Shown: piece by piece, positions 6,851 through 12,829 of the stretch | Position numbering within the stretch: the first letter of the stretch is position 1 | Layout of the letters: every line of letters begins with the position of its first letter | Origin: Oscillospiraceae bacterium | Lineage (GTDB): Bacteria; Bacillota; Clostridia; Oscillospirales; Ruminococcaceae | Direction of reading: 5' to 3' | DNA length: 12,829 nt | NCBI GenBank assembly: GCA_003453215.1 | Contig: DMMB01000095.1 | Location: forward strand, 1-12,829 | Notes under the pieces: model-generated | The model's input: only the letters and a program-made list of their open reading frames with translations | What the model was told of the DNA's origin: nothing | Databases searched by the model: none | Program-made: the position numbers and the translations under genes

Positions 6851-7759
6851 ATGCAGAAACCGGCACTGGTCATTATGGCGGCAGGCCTGGGCAGCCGTTA
6901 CGGCGGCCTGAAGCAGGCGGAACCGGTAGGCCCCCACGGGGAATTGATTATTGATTATTCCATTCACGATGCGATGAAAGCGGGCTTTGGCCGGGTCATC
7001 TGCATCATCAAGCCGGAAAACCGCGAGATATTTGAAGAACGAATTGGGCGGCGGCATACCGAAGCCAAAATTGAGTATGCCTACCAGCGCATGACCGATC
7101 TGCCGGAGGGGTATGCCATTCCGGAAGGCCGGCAAAAGCCATGGGGCACCGCCCATGCGGTGATGTGCTGCGCGGGGATGCTGCAGGAGCCTTTTGCGGT
7201 GATTAATGCCGACGACTACTACGGCCCCGAGCCGTTTGAAGAGCTGTATGGATTTTTAACACAGCCGCACCAGAAAAATGGAAAGCTGCAGCTGTGCATG
7301 GCGGGCTATCGCCTGGTGAATACCCTATCCGACCAAGGAACGGTGGCACGCGGCATTTGTACCGTAGATGAGAATGGAAAGTTGACCGATATCGATGAGC
7401 GACTGAAGATTGGTTGGACGGCGGATGGACGCATTACCGATGTGAGCCGCGAGGTGGAACAGGAATATGCGCCGGAAACCCCGGTTTCGATGAACTGCTG
7501 GGGTTGCCCGCCGGAATTGATGAAGGAATTCCAACCGCGGTTTGTAAAATTCCTGAATACGATGAAAGACCCGCTGAAAAGTGAATTTCTGCTGCCGGAG
7601 ATGATCGGAAGCCTGCTGCACGAAGGCCGCGCCGAAGTAACGGTGCTGCCCGTCCATAACAAATGGTATGGCGTTACTTATCGGGAGGATCACCAGAAGG
7701 TAGCGGCAGCCATGGCTGCATTGACGGCAGAGGGGCTTTACCCGGAGAACCTGAAATAA
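6851..7759 (+). CDS. Sugar-phosphate nucleotidyltransferase-like protein
   Basis: 302 residues with a GT-A-type nucleotidyltransferase fold. The nucleotide-binding signature AAGLGSRYGGLKQ is at 10-22, PWGTAHAV at 97-104, and the metal-binding NADD at 119-122. This is the GlmU/GalU/RfbA-type superfamily, which makes NDP-sugars or related activated compounds from NTP and a sugar phosphate in the cytosol. The C-terminal part (about 220-302) does not show the hexapeptide repeats of GlmU. The substrate is unknown and no pathway partner is adjacent. The start is supported by AAGGAG and the upstream extended -10 element. It appears to be a single-gene unit with a terminator right after it. Confidence 0.8.
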   Translation: MQKPALVIMAAGLGSRYGGLKQAEPVGPHGELIIDYSIHDAMKAGFGRVICIIKPENREIFEERIGRRHTEAKIEYAYQRMTDLPEGYAIPEGRQKPWGTAHAVMCCAGMLQEPFAVINADDYYGPEPFEELYGFLTQPHQKNGKLQLCMAGYRLVNTLSDQGTVARGICTVDENGKLTDIDERLKIGWTADGRITDVSREVEQEYAPETPVSMNCWGCPPELMKEFQPRFVKFLNTMKDPLKSEFLLPEMIGSLLHEGRAEVTVLPVHNKWYGVTYREDHQKVAAAMAALTAEGLYPENLK

Positions 7760-7768
7760 ATAAACCAG

Positions 7769-7807
7769 AAAGAAGGGCTGCGGATGGCAGCTCTCCTTTT
7801 TGCTTTT
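7769..7807 (+). terminator. Terminator of the nucleotidyltransferase gene
   Basis: A 13-bp stem, 7769-7781 with 7787-7799 (one G-T wobble, one mismatch), has a 5-base loop. It runs into TTTTTGCTTTT. It starts 9 bases after the stop codon. Confidence 0.7.
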
Positions 7808-7815
7808 ATGTAAAA

Positions 7816-7845
7816 TTGACTTGCGGTGGGCGGGAAGGCTATAAT
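7816..7845 (+). promoter_or_regulatory. Predicted sigma-A promoter of the MmcQ/YjbR gene
   Basis: TTGACT (7816-7821), an 18-base spacer and a perfect TATAAT (7840-7845) lie directly after the preceding terminator. The start codon at 7876 leaves a very short leader containing only GGGAGGGG. Confidence 0.7.
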
Positions 7846-7875
7846 AAAGAAAAAACAGCCGGGAGGGGACAGCGG

Positions 7876-8232
7876 ATGAAAACGAGAGAAGAAGCAATAG
7901 CAGCGTGCATGGCGCTGGGCGGCTGTTATGAGGATTACCCCTTTAGCGATGCCAACTGGACGGTAATGCGCCACCGGGGAAACCACCGGACGTTTGCCCT
8001 GATTTTTGAGCGGGAGAGCAAGATATGGATAAATGTAAAGGCGGAACCGATGTGGGGGGAACATTGGCGGCGTACTTATCCGGCGGTGGTGCCGGGTTAC
8101 CACATGAATAAACAACACTGGATCAGTGTGATACTGGATGGCAGTATGAGCGAGGAGGAAATATTACCACTGATAGCGGAAAGCTGGGCGCTGGCAGCAC
8201 CAAAAGAAAAGGGAAGAAAGCAGACGTGCTAA
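7876..8232 (+). CDS. MmcQ/YjbR family protein
   Basis: 118 residues. Conserved features of the small MmcQ/YjbR (DUF419-type) proteins are present: CYEDYPFSDANWTVMRH (19-35), FALIFERE, NVKAEP, and the C-terminal GYHMNKQHWISV. These proteins have a double-wing, CyaY-like fold and are often called DNA-binding, but the biological role is not established. The start at 7876 is preferred over earlier in-frame Mets because GGGAGGGG lies 7 bases before it and the promoter TATAAT lies just 30 bases upstream. Residues before it belong to the previous gene and its terminator. It looks like a single-gene unit. Confidence 0.85.
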   Translation: MKTREEAIAACMALGGCYEDYPFSDANWTVMRHRGNHRTFALIFERESKIWINVKAEPMWGEHWRRTYPAVVPGYHMNKQHWISVILDGSMSEEEILPLIAESWALAAPKEKGRKQTC

Positions 8233-8506
8233 GACCAGTGAGAAATTATATAATTGTGACGATATAAAAGAGAAATAAAGCTACCTCAATTTAGGAAAAT
8301 AATTGATAACATTTCAGATATAAGATGAGACAAATAATTGATGTTAATTTTATGGAAAATAACGAGGCGATAGAATAAAATGGAAAATATTCCGATGATT
8401 TTGTGGAGCAATATCGAATTTCAATACGAAAACATTCACGTTATTACCATATATTAACGAAAAATAAACATATCGTAGAAATGAGGGATACTTAGGTATT
8501 CCTTTT
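8233..8506. other. AT-rich gap with a broken reading frame
   Basis: This stretch is clearly more AT-rich than its neighbours and holds no intact gene. One plus-strand frame reads as a possible decayed small gene: ATG at 8325, 17 codons, an in-frame TAA at 8376-8378, then 38 further open codons to TAG at 8493-8495. The second part includes EQYRISIRKHSRYYHILTKN. No ribosome binding site precedes the ATG. It may be the remnant of a foreign gene or chance. No terminator for the upstream gene is obvious. Confidence 0.35.
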
Positions 8507-8535
8507 TTGAAATAAAGATAGATGATTTTTAAATA
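8507..8535 (+). promoter_or_regulatory. Possible promoter of the ion transporter operon
   Basis: TTGAAA (8507-8512), a 17-base spacer and TAAATA (8530-8535) would start transcription near 8541, at the 5' arm of the leader structure. The -10 box is imperfect. An alternative -10, TATAAA at 8544-8549, lacks a matching -35 box. Confidence 0.4.
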
Positions 8536-8539
8536 GCCC

Positions 8540-8610
8540 TTTCTATAAAATATGTGTTATATTTGGCACGCTGAAAGCTGCCCGGTGGCGGCAAATACAG
8601 TTTATAGAAA
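8540..8610 (+). promoter_or_regulatory. Structured leader of the ArsB/NhaD-type gene
   Basis: Nested inverted repeats: an outer perfect 10-bp pair TTTCTATAAA (8540-8549) and TTTATAGAAA (8601-8610); a middle TATTTG (8560-8565) with CAAATA (8592-8597); and an inner GCTGCC (8577-8582) with GGCGGC (8587-8592), loop CGGT. The middle and inner stems share base 8592, so the inner one keeps five pairs if both form. The outer 3' arm touches the ribosome binding site AAGAGG (8610-8615). This could be a cis-regulatory RNA for the transporter. It matches no riboswitch class I can name. The outer dyad might instead be a protein operator. Confidence 0.4.
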
Positions 8611-8625
8611 AGAGGTATAGAGATT

Positions 8626-9975
8626 ATGGAAGCGATCGTTGCCATTGTGATCTTTGTGCTGATGTTTGCGCTGATCATTTTGGATAAGATCCCGCGGCAC
8701 TGGATTACGCTGGGATGCGCCGCGGCCACGCTGATTTTGGTATTCGGTGTGTGCATGAAGAGCCCGCAGGCTATTATGGAAACGCTGAACCTGAAAGCGA
8801 TTATTTCGCCTTCGTTCTGGGTCAGCTCCGGAGAAAGCAGTTCCAGCGGTATTAACTGGGAAACCATCATTTTTGTGGCCGGTATGATGGTAATGGTAGA
8901 GGGAATGGCCAAGGCAGGTTTTTTCCGCTGGCTGTGCCTGACGATTGCCAAGGCGGTAAAATACAAAGTAATGGCGATTCTGGTTACATTTATGGTGATG
9001 AGTGCCGTATTGGCTATGTTCATCGACAGCATTACCGTTATTCTGTTCCTGGCGGCGGTGACGGTGGAACTTTCACAGCTTTTGAAGTTTGATCCGGTGC
9101 CGATGGTTCTGGCGGAAATTTTCTGCGCCAATCTTGGCGGTTCTGCGACCATGTGCGGCGATCCGCCCAATATTATTGTAGGGACGGCGCTGGGGTACAG
9201 CTTTGCCGATTTTATTACCAATACCGGTGTCATTGCCGGCATTGCGCTGATTGTCAGCGTGGTATTCTATGCGCTGGCCTACCGCAAAGAGCTGACCGCC
9301 AGTGCGGCAGCCCAGGCTGGTCTGACAGTACATTATCCGGAGCCGGGCGAAGCCATTAAGGATAAAAAAGAATTTGTGATGAGCTGCATTATCTTCCTTT
9401 GCGCTGTTGTGCTGCTGGTTACCCATGCCCAGACGCATCTGACGGTGGCGTTGATTGGTGTTGCGATCACGATTTTGACCCTGATCAGCTTTGCCAAAGA
9501 TGCCAAAGAAATTCTGCGCGGCGTGGATTATCATACGCTGCTGTTCTTCATTGGATTGTTTGTAGTGGTGGGCGGTCTGGAACAGACCGGCGTGCTGGAG
9601 CTGATTGCGGCCTTTATTGGCAAGCTGTGCGGCGGCAATATTCTGGTGATGATCTATGTAGTAATGTGGATTTCGGCGATTGCCAGTTCGGTAGTTGACA
9701 ATATTCCATTTGCGGCTACAATGGTACCTGTAATCAAAACACTGGCGGCCACTACGGGTGCAGATCTTTCCACTTTGGCTTGGGGTCTTTCCATCGGTAC
9801 CGATATCGGCGGCAGCGCCACCCCGATTGGTGCTTCTGCCAACGTGGTGGGTACTTCGGTGGTTTCCAAGGCCGGTCACCCGGTAAGCTGGGGCCGGTAC
9901 TGCAAAACCGCAATTCCCGCAACGGCCATTGTGTTGGGCATTGCCATGATCGTCATCAAGCTGAGATATTTTTGA
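8626..9975 (+). CDS. ArsB/NhaD (SLC13-like) family ion transporter
   Basis: 449 residues and about eleven membrane segments. The ion-transporter superfamily is shown by two pseudo-symmetric signature loops: GGSATMCGDPPNIIVG (171-186) and GGSATPIGASANVVG (395-409). Membrane-embedded acidic residues occur in FIDSITVIL (132-140, D134) and VVDNIP (356-361, D358). These features fit the ArsB/NhaD/P-protein group that moves anions or exchanges sodium for protons across the cytoplasmic membrane. Arsenic genes are absent nearby, so arsenite export is not supported. Ion specificity is unknown. AAGAGG lies 10 bases upstream of the start, after the structured leader. The next gene follows after 18 bases, so the two are probably one operon. 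Confidence 0.85.
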   Translation: MEAIVAIVIFVLMFALIILDKIPRHWITLGCAAATLILVFGVCMKSPQAIMETLNLKAIISPSFWVSSGESSSSGINWETIIFVAGMMVMVEGMAKAGFFRWLCLTIAKAVKYKVMAILVTFMVMSAVLAMFIDSITVILFLAAVTVELSQLLKFDPVPMVLAEIFCANLGGSATMCGDPPNIIVGTALGYSFADFITNTGVIAGIALIVSVVFYALAYRKELTASAAAQAGLTVHYPEPGEAIKDKKEFVMSCIIFLCAVVLLVTHAQTHLTVALIGVAITILTLISFAKDAKEILRGVDYHTLLFFIGLFVVVGGLEQTGVLELIAAFIGKLCGGNILVMIYVVMWISAIASSVVDNIPFAATMVPVIKTLAATTGADLSTLAWGLSIGTDIGGSATPIGASANVVGTSVVSKAGHPVSWGRYCKTAIPATAIVLGIAMIVIKLRYF

Positions 9976-9993
9976 TGTGACAGGGAGGACAGT

Positions 9994-10596
9994 ATGGAAC
10001 ACGAGAAACAGGTTATTATTACCATCGGCCGTGAATATGGCTCCGGCGGGCACCTGATTGCCGATATGCTGGGTGAAAAGTACGGCCTGCCGGTCTACGA
10101 TAGCACCATTATAGAGACCATAGCAGAGGAAAAGGGCCTGAACCTGGAAGAACTGAAAAAATTCGATGAAAAGCCCCGCAATCGGCTGTTTACCCGTTCC
10201 GTTGACGGGTACAGCAACTCCCCGGAAGATGTAACCGCCTATATGGAATTTGACTTCCTACGGGAAAAAGCAAAATCCGGTGAAAGTTTTATCGTGGTGG
10301 GCCGCTGCGGCAGCTCCATTCTGAAAGGCTACAAGGGCGTTATGAGCTTCTTTATAACCGGTGATATGCCGGAGAAAATTCAGCGCGTGGCAACCGAGTT
10401 CCATGTTTCCAATGAAGATGCGGAAGTGATGATCCAGAAGAATAACAAGAGCCGTAAGCTGTATCACAACTTCTACTGCAAGGAAAAATGGGGCGACAGC
10501 CGTTACTACGAATTGACGATCAATACCTCCAAGATTGGCTATGAGAAGGCCGCTGAGGTACTGGATTGCTATATTCAGAAGCGTTTAAGCGAGTGA
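9994..10596 (+). CDS. Cytidylate-kinase-like family protein
   Basis: 200 residues. The N-terminus ITIGREYGSGGHLIADML (9-26) is the P-loop-like motif of the cytidylate-kinase-like family common in Clostridia. VVGRCG (about 100-105) and the C-terminal INTSKIGYEKAA are also typical. True CMP kinase (Cmk) differs in sequence, so a nucleotide-binding or kinase role with unknown substrate is the safe call. The start has GGGAGG 6 to 9 bases upstream. It lies 18 bases after the ion transporter gene and is followed by a strong terminator. Its pairing with the transporter suggests a regulatory or ligand-sensing role, which is inference. Confidence 0.82.
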   Translation: MEHEKQVIITIGREYGSGGHLIADMLGEKYGLPVYDSTIIETIAEEKGLNLEELKKFDEKPRNRLFTRSVDGYSNSPEDVTAYMEFDFLREKAKSGESFIVVGRCGSSILKGYKGVMSFFITGDMPEKIQRVATEFHVSNEDAEVMIQKNNKSRKLYHNFYCKEKWGDSRYYELTINTSKIGYEKAAEVLDCYIQKRLSE

Positions 10597-10609
10597 AAGA
10601 AGAATAAAG

Positions 10610-10649
10610 AAAAGGACCTCCGCCCGAAAAACAGGGTGGGGGTCCTTTT
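10610..10649. terminator. Strong bidirectional terminator
   Basis: A 16-bp stem, 10610-10625 with 10634-10649 (two wobble pairs), has an 8-base loop. The ends AAAAGGACC and GGTCCTTTT provide T-tracts in both directions. It sits between the convergent cytidylate-kinase-like gene and cotJC and serves both. Confidence 0.85.
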
Positions 10650-10665
10650 GGCATTGGGGTAAAAT

Positions 10666-11082
10666 TTATCCGCGGAAGGCGGGATTGAAGGCATAGAAAT
10701 TGCGGGAATTGAGATCATCCTGCACCATGCGCAGGGCTTCACCAAAGCGCTGATAGTGGACAATTTCCCGCTCACGCAGGAAGCGGATGGGCGCGATGAC
10801 ATCGGGGTCATCAATGAGACGGAGAATATTATCGTAGGTAGTGCGGGCCTTTTGCTCGGCGGCCATATCCTCATGCAGATCGGTGATGGGATCGCCGGTA
10901 GATTGCAGGGAAGCAGAGGTAAAGGGCATACCGCTGGCGGCCTGCGGCCAGATGCCGACGGTGTGATCGACAAAGTAAGGGGCAAACCCGGAGTTTTTAA
11001 TCTCCTCAACAGAGAGATTGCGGGTGAGCTGATGAACGATAGCACCGATCATTTCCAGGTGGGCCAGCTCCTCAGTCCCTAT
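10666..11082 (-). pseudogene. cotJC: C-terminal part of CotJC-type spore coat manganese catalase, interrupted
   Basis: 138 codons plus stop match the C-terminal two thirds of CotJC, a manganese-catalase-like protein of the inner spore coat made in the mother cell. Visible are IGTEELAHLEM (Glu and His metal ligands) at the very start, ASGMPFTSASLQ with GDPITDLHEDMAAEQKAR, and REREIVHYQRFGEALR with NFYAFNPAF at the end. Intact CotJC is about 190-200 residues, so roughly 60 N-terminal residues are missing, including the first helix with a metal-ligand Glu. Upstream of the Ile codon (11080-11082) the frame stays open for 33 codons to a Met at 11181. That part is antisense to the element's small gene, lacks a ribosome binding site and does not resemble CotJC. 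The gene is broken by the recombinase element; the missing half may lie at the element's far end. Confidence 0.85.
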
Positions 11083-11120
11083 CTTGGGGAGATAATGTCC
11101 CACGGATGCGGCAAGGGACA
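11074..11120. other. Junction between cotJC and the recombinase element (candidate attachment site)
   Basis: CotJC homology ends at 11082/11083. The junction falls in a dyad TATCT (11080-11084) and AGATA (11090-11094), spacer 5, with a second dyad TGTCCC (11096-11101) and GGGACA (11115-11120) just inside the element. Serine recombinase sites are imperfect inverted repeats around a two-base core, so this is a reasonable attL or attR candidate. The core cannot be fixed without the other end. Confidence 0.45.
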
Positions 11121-11160
11121 CGCCGCTATGTGCATAAGAATGCATCAGGAGGCGATGACC

Positions 11161-11340
11161 ATGTGGAAAAAAGAAAGTCATCCGGCAGAGCCGGTGACTG
11201 CGCAGGGGCTATATTATTGGCGGCGTGCGGTACTGCTCACCTTGCGGGAGGAAGGGCTTCTGGATGGAGAGTCGTTCCACCGGGTGCTGGAACGACTGAA
11301 TAAACTGGAGGAGGAGACGGCAGAATGGGAGAAAGAATAA
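11161..11340 (+). CDS. Small helical protein upstream of the serine recombinase
   Basis: 59 residues from ATG at 11161, chosen because AGGAGG (11147-11152) lies 8 bases upstream; earlier in-frame ATGs at 11128, 11143 and 11155 are badly spaced. The protein is charged and predicted helical, with the segment LREEGLLDGESFHRVLERLNK resembling the short SHOCT-like tails of small proteins found beside recombinases. It overlaps the recombinase gene by 16 bases, so the two are translated together. Function unknown; an accessory or directionality factor for the recombinase is possible but not shown. Confidence 0.65.
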   Translation: MWKKESHPAEPVTAQGLYYWRRAVLLTLREEGLLDGESFHRVLERLNKLEEETAEWEKE

Positions 11341-12785
11341 GAGTGGCGGCCTACTGCCGGGTTTCTACCGAAGGGGAGGGACAGGCCGGTTCTTTTGCCG
11401 CACAGAAGCGTTATTTTGCTGAGCGGATTGGCTGGGAAACAGGGTGGCAGCTGGGAGAAATTTATGCAGATGAAGGCAAGAGCGGCACCGATACCTGCCA
11501 CAGGGAGGCCTTTAACCGCATGATGAAAGAGGCGGCGGAGGGAAAATTTACGCTGCTGCTGACCAAGGAGGTGAGCCGGTTTTCCCGAAATATATTGGAT
11601 ACCATTGCCTGTGTGCGTCAGCTAAAACGGCTGGGGGTGGCTGTCCTTTTTCTAAATGATGGTATTGATACCAGGCAGCCGGATGCCGAACTGCGGCTTT
11701 CCATTATGGGCAGTTTGGCGCAGGAAGAAAGTCGCCGCACCAGTGAACGGGTAAAGTGGGGCCAGGTGCGCCAGATGGAGCAGGGGGTAGTTTTTGGGCG
11801 GAGCCTGCTGGGGTATACAGTGCAGCGCGGGCGGCTGGAAATAGAACCGCAGGGCGCCGCTATTGTGCAGCATATTTTTGAATTATATACAGAACAAAAA
11901 CTGGGAACGGAGCGTATATCACGGGTATTGCAGGCGAAGGGAATCCCGACGATGGGAGGTGGTCCTTGGCGGGCAGGGACAATAGGGAAAATTCTGCAGA
12001 ACGAGAAATATGTGGGGGATCTGATCCAGAAAAAAAGCAGAACGCCGGACTACCTGACCCACAAAAGAGAGAAAAACCATGGGGAAGAACCGCTGATTGC
12101 CTTGCAGGATCATCATGCGGGGATTATCAGCCGGGAACTGTGGGAAAAGGCGCAGCAGGAGCGGGCACGCCGCCGCAGAACGGCCGGGGCAGCGGGGTGT
12201 GCCAATGGCTACCCGCTTTCTGGCAAGATTCGGTGTGGGGTATGCGGCGGAGTATTTAGGCCAAAACGGCGCAGCGATGCAGCAGGGCACGTGACACTGA
12301 AGTGGGGTTGCCGCGCGGGGTGCGGGATTGGCCGAATGCTGCGGCAGCCTATAGCGGAGGATCTGATAAGGCAAACCATAGCAGGGGCTTTATGGAACCG
12401 GGAACGGGAGAAAAAGAAGTATGAAACATTGCTGGAAGCGGTGAGGGAGGGAGAAACGCAAGCCGAAAAGATGGCAGCTGCCCAGCGGGAAAGAGTGCGG
12501 GAAAGCCGCTGGAGGCTGTGGGAAAATTATTTGGCAGGGGGAATGACCCGGGAGGATATGGAGGCCCTGAAGCAGCGCTATGATGATCGGGAACGGGCAT
12601 TGATGGAACAAACCCATAAAAAAGACCGGGAACCTTTGCTGCAGCGGTGGCAGGATTTATGGCAGGGGGCCACCAGTGAGGCACTATGCCGGGAACTGGT
12701 GGAGGAAATAATCGTATGGCGGGAGCAGGTAAAAGTAAAACTGCGCGGCGGAATGGAACAGAACTTTATATGGGTGGAGGAATAG
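11325..12785 (+). CDS. Large serine recombinase
   Basis: 486 residues. The N-terminal resolvase domain (about 5-150) has YCRVST with the catalytic Ser at 14, the active-site segment TKEVSRFSRN (80-89) with R85 and R88, and the EESRRTSERVKWG helix (134-146). The recombinase domain is about 155-270 (GYTV, IFELYTE, WRAGTIGKILQNEKYVGD). The zinc ribbon has C304, C307 (CGVC), C329 and C333. A coiled-coil-rich, Arg/Glu-rich C-terminus follows. This is the type that integrates and excises phages, conjugative elements and skin-like elements using short att sites. GGAGGAG lies before the ATG. The gene reads away from the broken cotJC and is complete, ending 44 bases before the window edge. All key catalytic residues are present, so it is probably active. 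Confidence 0.93.
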   Translation: MGERIRVAAYCRVSTEGEGQAGSFAAQKRYFAERIGWETGWQLGEIYADEGKSGTDTCHREAFNRMMKEAAEGKFTLLLTKEVSRFSRNILDTIACVRQLKRLGVAVLFLNDGIDTRQPDAELRLSIMGSLAQEESRRTSERVKWGQVRQMEQGVVFGRSLLGYTVQRGRLEIEPQGAAIVQHIFELYTEQKLGTERISRVLQAKGIPTMGGGPWRAGTIGKILQNEKYVGDLIQKKSRTPDYLTHKREKNHGEEPLIALQDHHAGIISRELWEKAQQERARRRRTAGAAGCANGYPLSGKIRCGVCGGVFRPKRRSDAAGHVTLKWGCRAGCGIGRMLRQPIAEDLIRQTIAGALWNREREKKKYETLLEAVREGETQAEKMAAAQRERVRESRWRLWENYLAGGMTREDMEALKQRYDDRERALMEQTHKKDREPLLQRWQDLWQGATSEALCRELVEEIIVWREQVKVKLRGGMEQNFIWVEE

Positions 12786-12829
12786 TAAAAGGTAAAGTCA
12801 ATGGCCCATGTAGGTTTGTCAATGATGTG

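Noticed and set aside
7663..7875. Longer N-terminus for the MmcQ/YjbR protein
   Set aside because: It overlaps the end of the nucleotidyltransferase gene, its terminator and the TTGACT/TATAAT promoter; the start at 7876 matches the family and has a ribosome binding site.
8626..9975. Arsenite export function for the ArsB/NhaD-type transporter
   Set aside because: No arsR, arsC or arsA genes are in the window and the superfamily includes many other ion transporters.
11083..11181. N-terminal 33 codons that would complete a cotJC reading frame with its own Met
   Set aside because: They are antisense to the element's small gene, have no ribosome binding site and do not resemble the CotJC N-terminus; the open frame is accidental.
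1018..12785. The whole region as one mobile element bounded by the initiator-like gene and the serine recombinase
   Set aside because: The genes between are ordinary host genes (mutY, rlmD, azlCD, ZIP transporter, cotJC), and both boundaries look like insertions into host genes facing outward.
12801..12829. Possible next gene starting at ATG 12801 behind AAAAGG
   Set aside because: Only nine codons are visible before the window ends; nothing supports a product.
1..12829. CRISPR arrays, tRNA or rRNA genes, insertion sequences
   Set aside because: No regularly spaced repeats other than the coding pentapeptide repeat, no tRNA-like or rRNA-like sequence and no DDE transposase were seen.

Overview
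The window looks like chromosomal DNA of a spore-forming, gut-type Clostridia (Bacillota), plausibly of the Oscillospirales. That placement is inferred from moderately GC-rich coding DNA, AGGAGG-type ribosome binding sites, a CotJC-type spore coat protein gene, and an end piece of a Firmicutes conjugative element. About 10 kb of ordinary host genes lies between two pieces of mobile DNA, each running off one edge of the window.

Left edge (1 to about 1020): the end of an integrative element read on the minus strand. It holds a helix-turn-helix, replication-initiator-like protein of the kind found in Tn1549-like conjugative elements, with a Cys-rich N-terminal extension fused in frame. It also has two strong hairpins, one of terminator type, and a 5'-truncated gene fragment. 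The element abuts the 3' end of rlmD/rumA, a conserved gene whose 3' end is a known integration target in other Firmicutes.

Host block: a minus-strand mutY-rlmD pair (adenine glycosylase, 23S rRNA uracil methyltransferase) with its own promoter overlapped by an 8+8 bp dyad. Next is a plus-strand XdhC-like protein with its two domains in reversed order, followed by minus-strand azlC-azlD (branched-chain amino acid exporter) and a minus-strand ZIP metal transporter. On the plus strand follow a sugar-nucleotidyltransferase-like protein, a MmcQ/YjbR-family protein, an AT-rich gap with a broken reading frame and a structured leader, and a two-gene unit of an ArsB/NhaD-type ion transporter with a cytidylate-kinase-like protein. 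A strong bidirectional terminator closes this unit.

Right edge (10666 to end): a minus-strand cotJC (manganese-catalase-like spore coat protein) keeps only its C-terminal 138 codons. It stops being CotJC-like at about 11083, and from there the DNA belongs to an element with a small helical protein gene overlapping a large serine recombinase gene. A site-specific recombinase at the edge of an insertion inside a mother-cell sporulation gene is the layout of the sigK skin element. The main hypothesis from this window is therefore a possible excisable intervening element in cotJC. The N-terminal half of cotJC is not in the window, so simple gene disruption is equally possible on this evidence.
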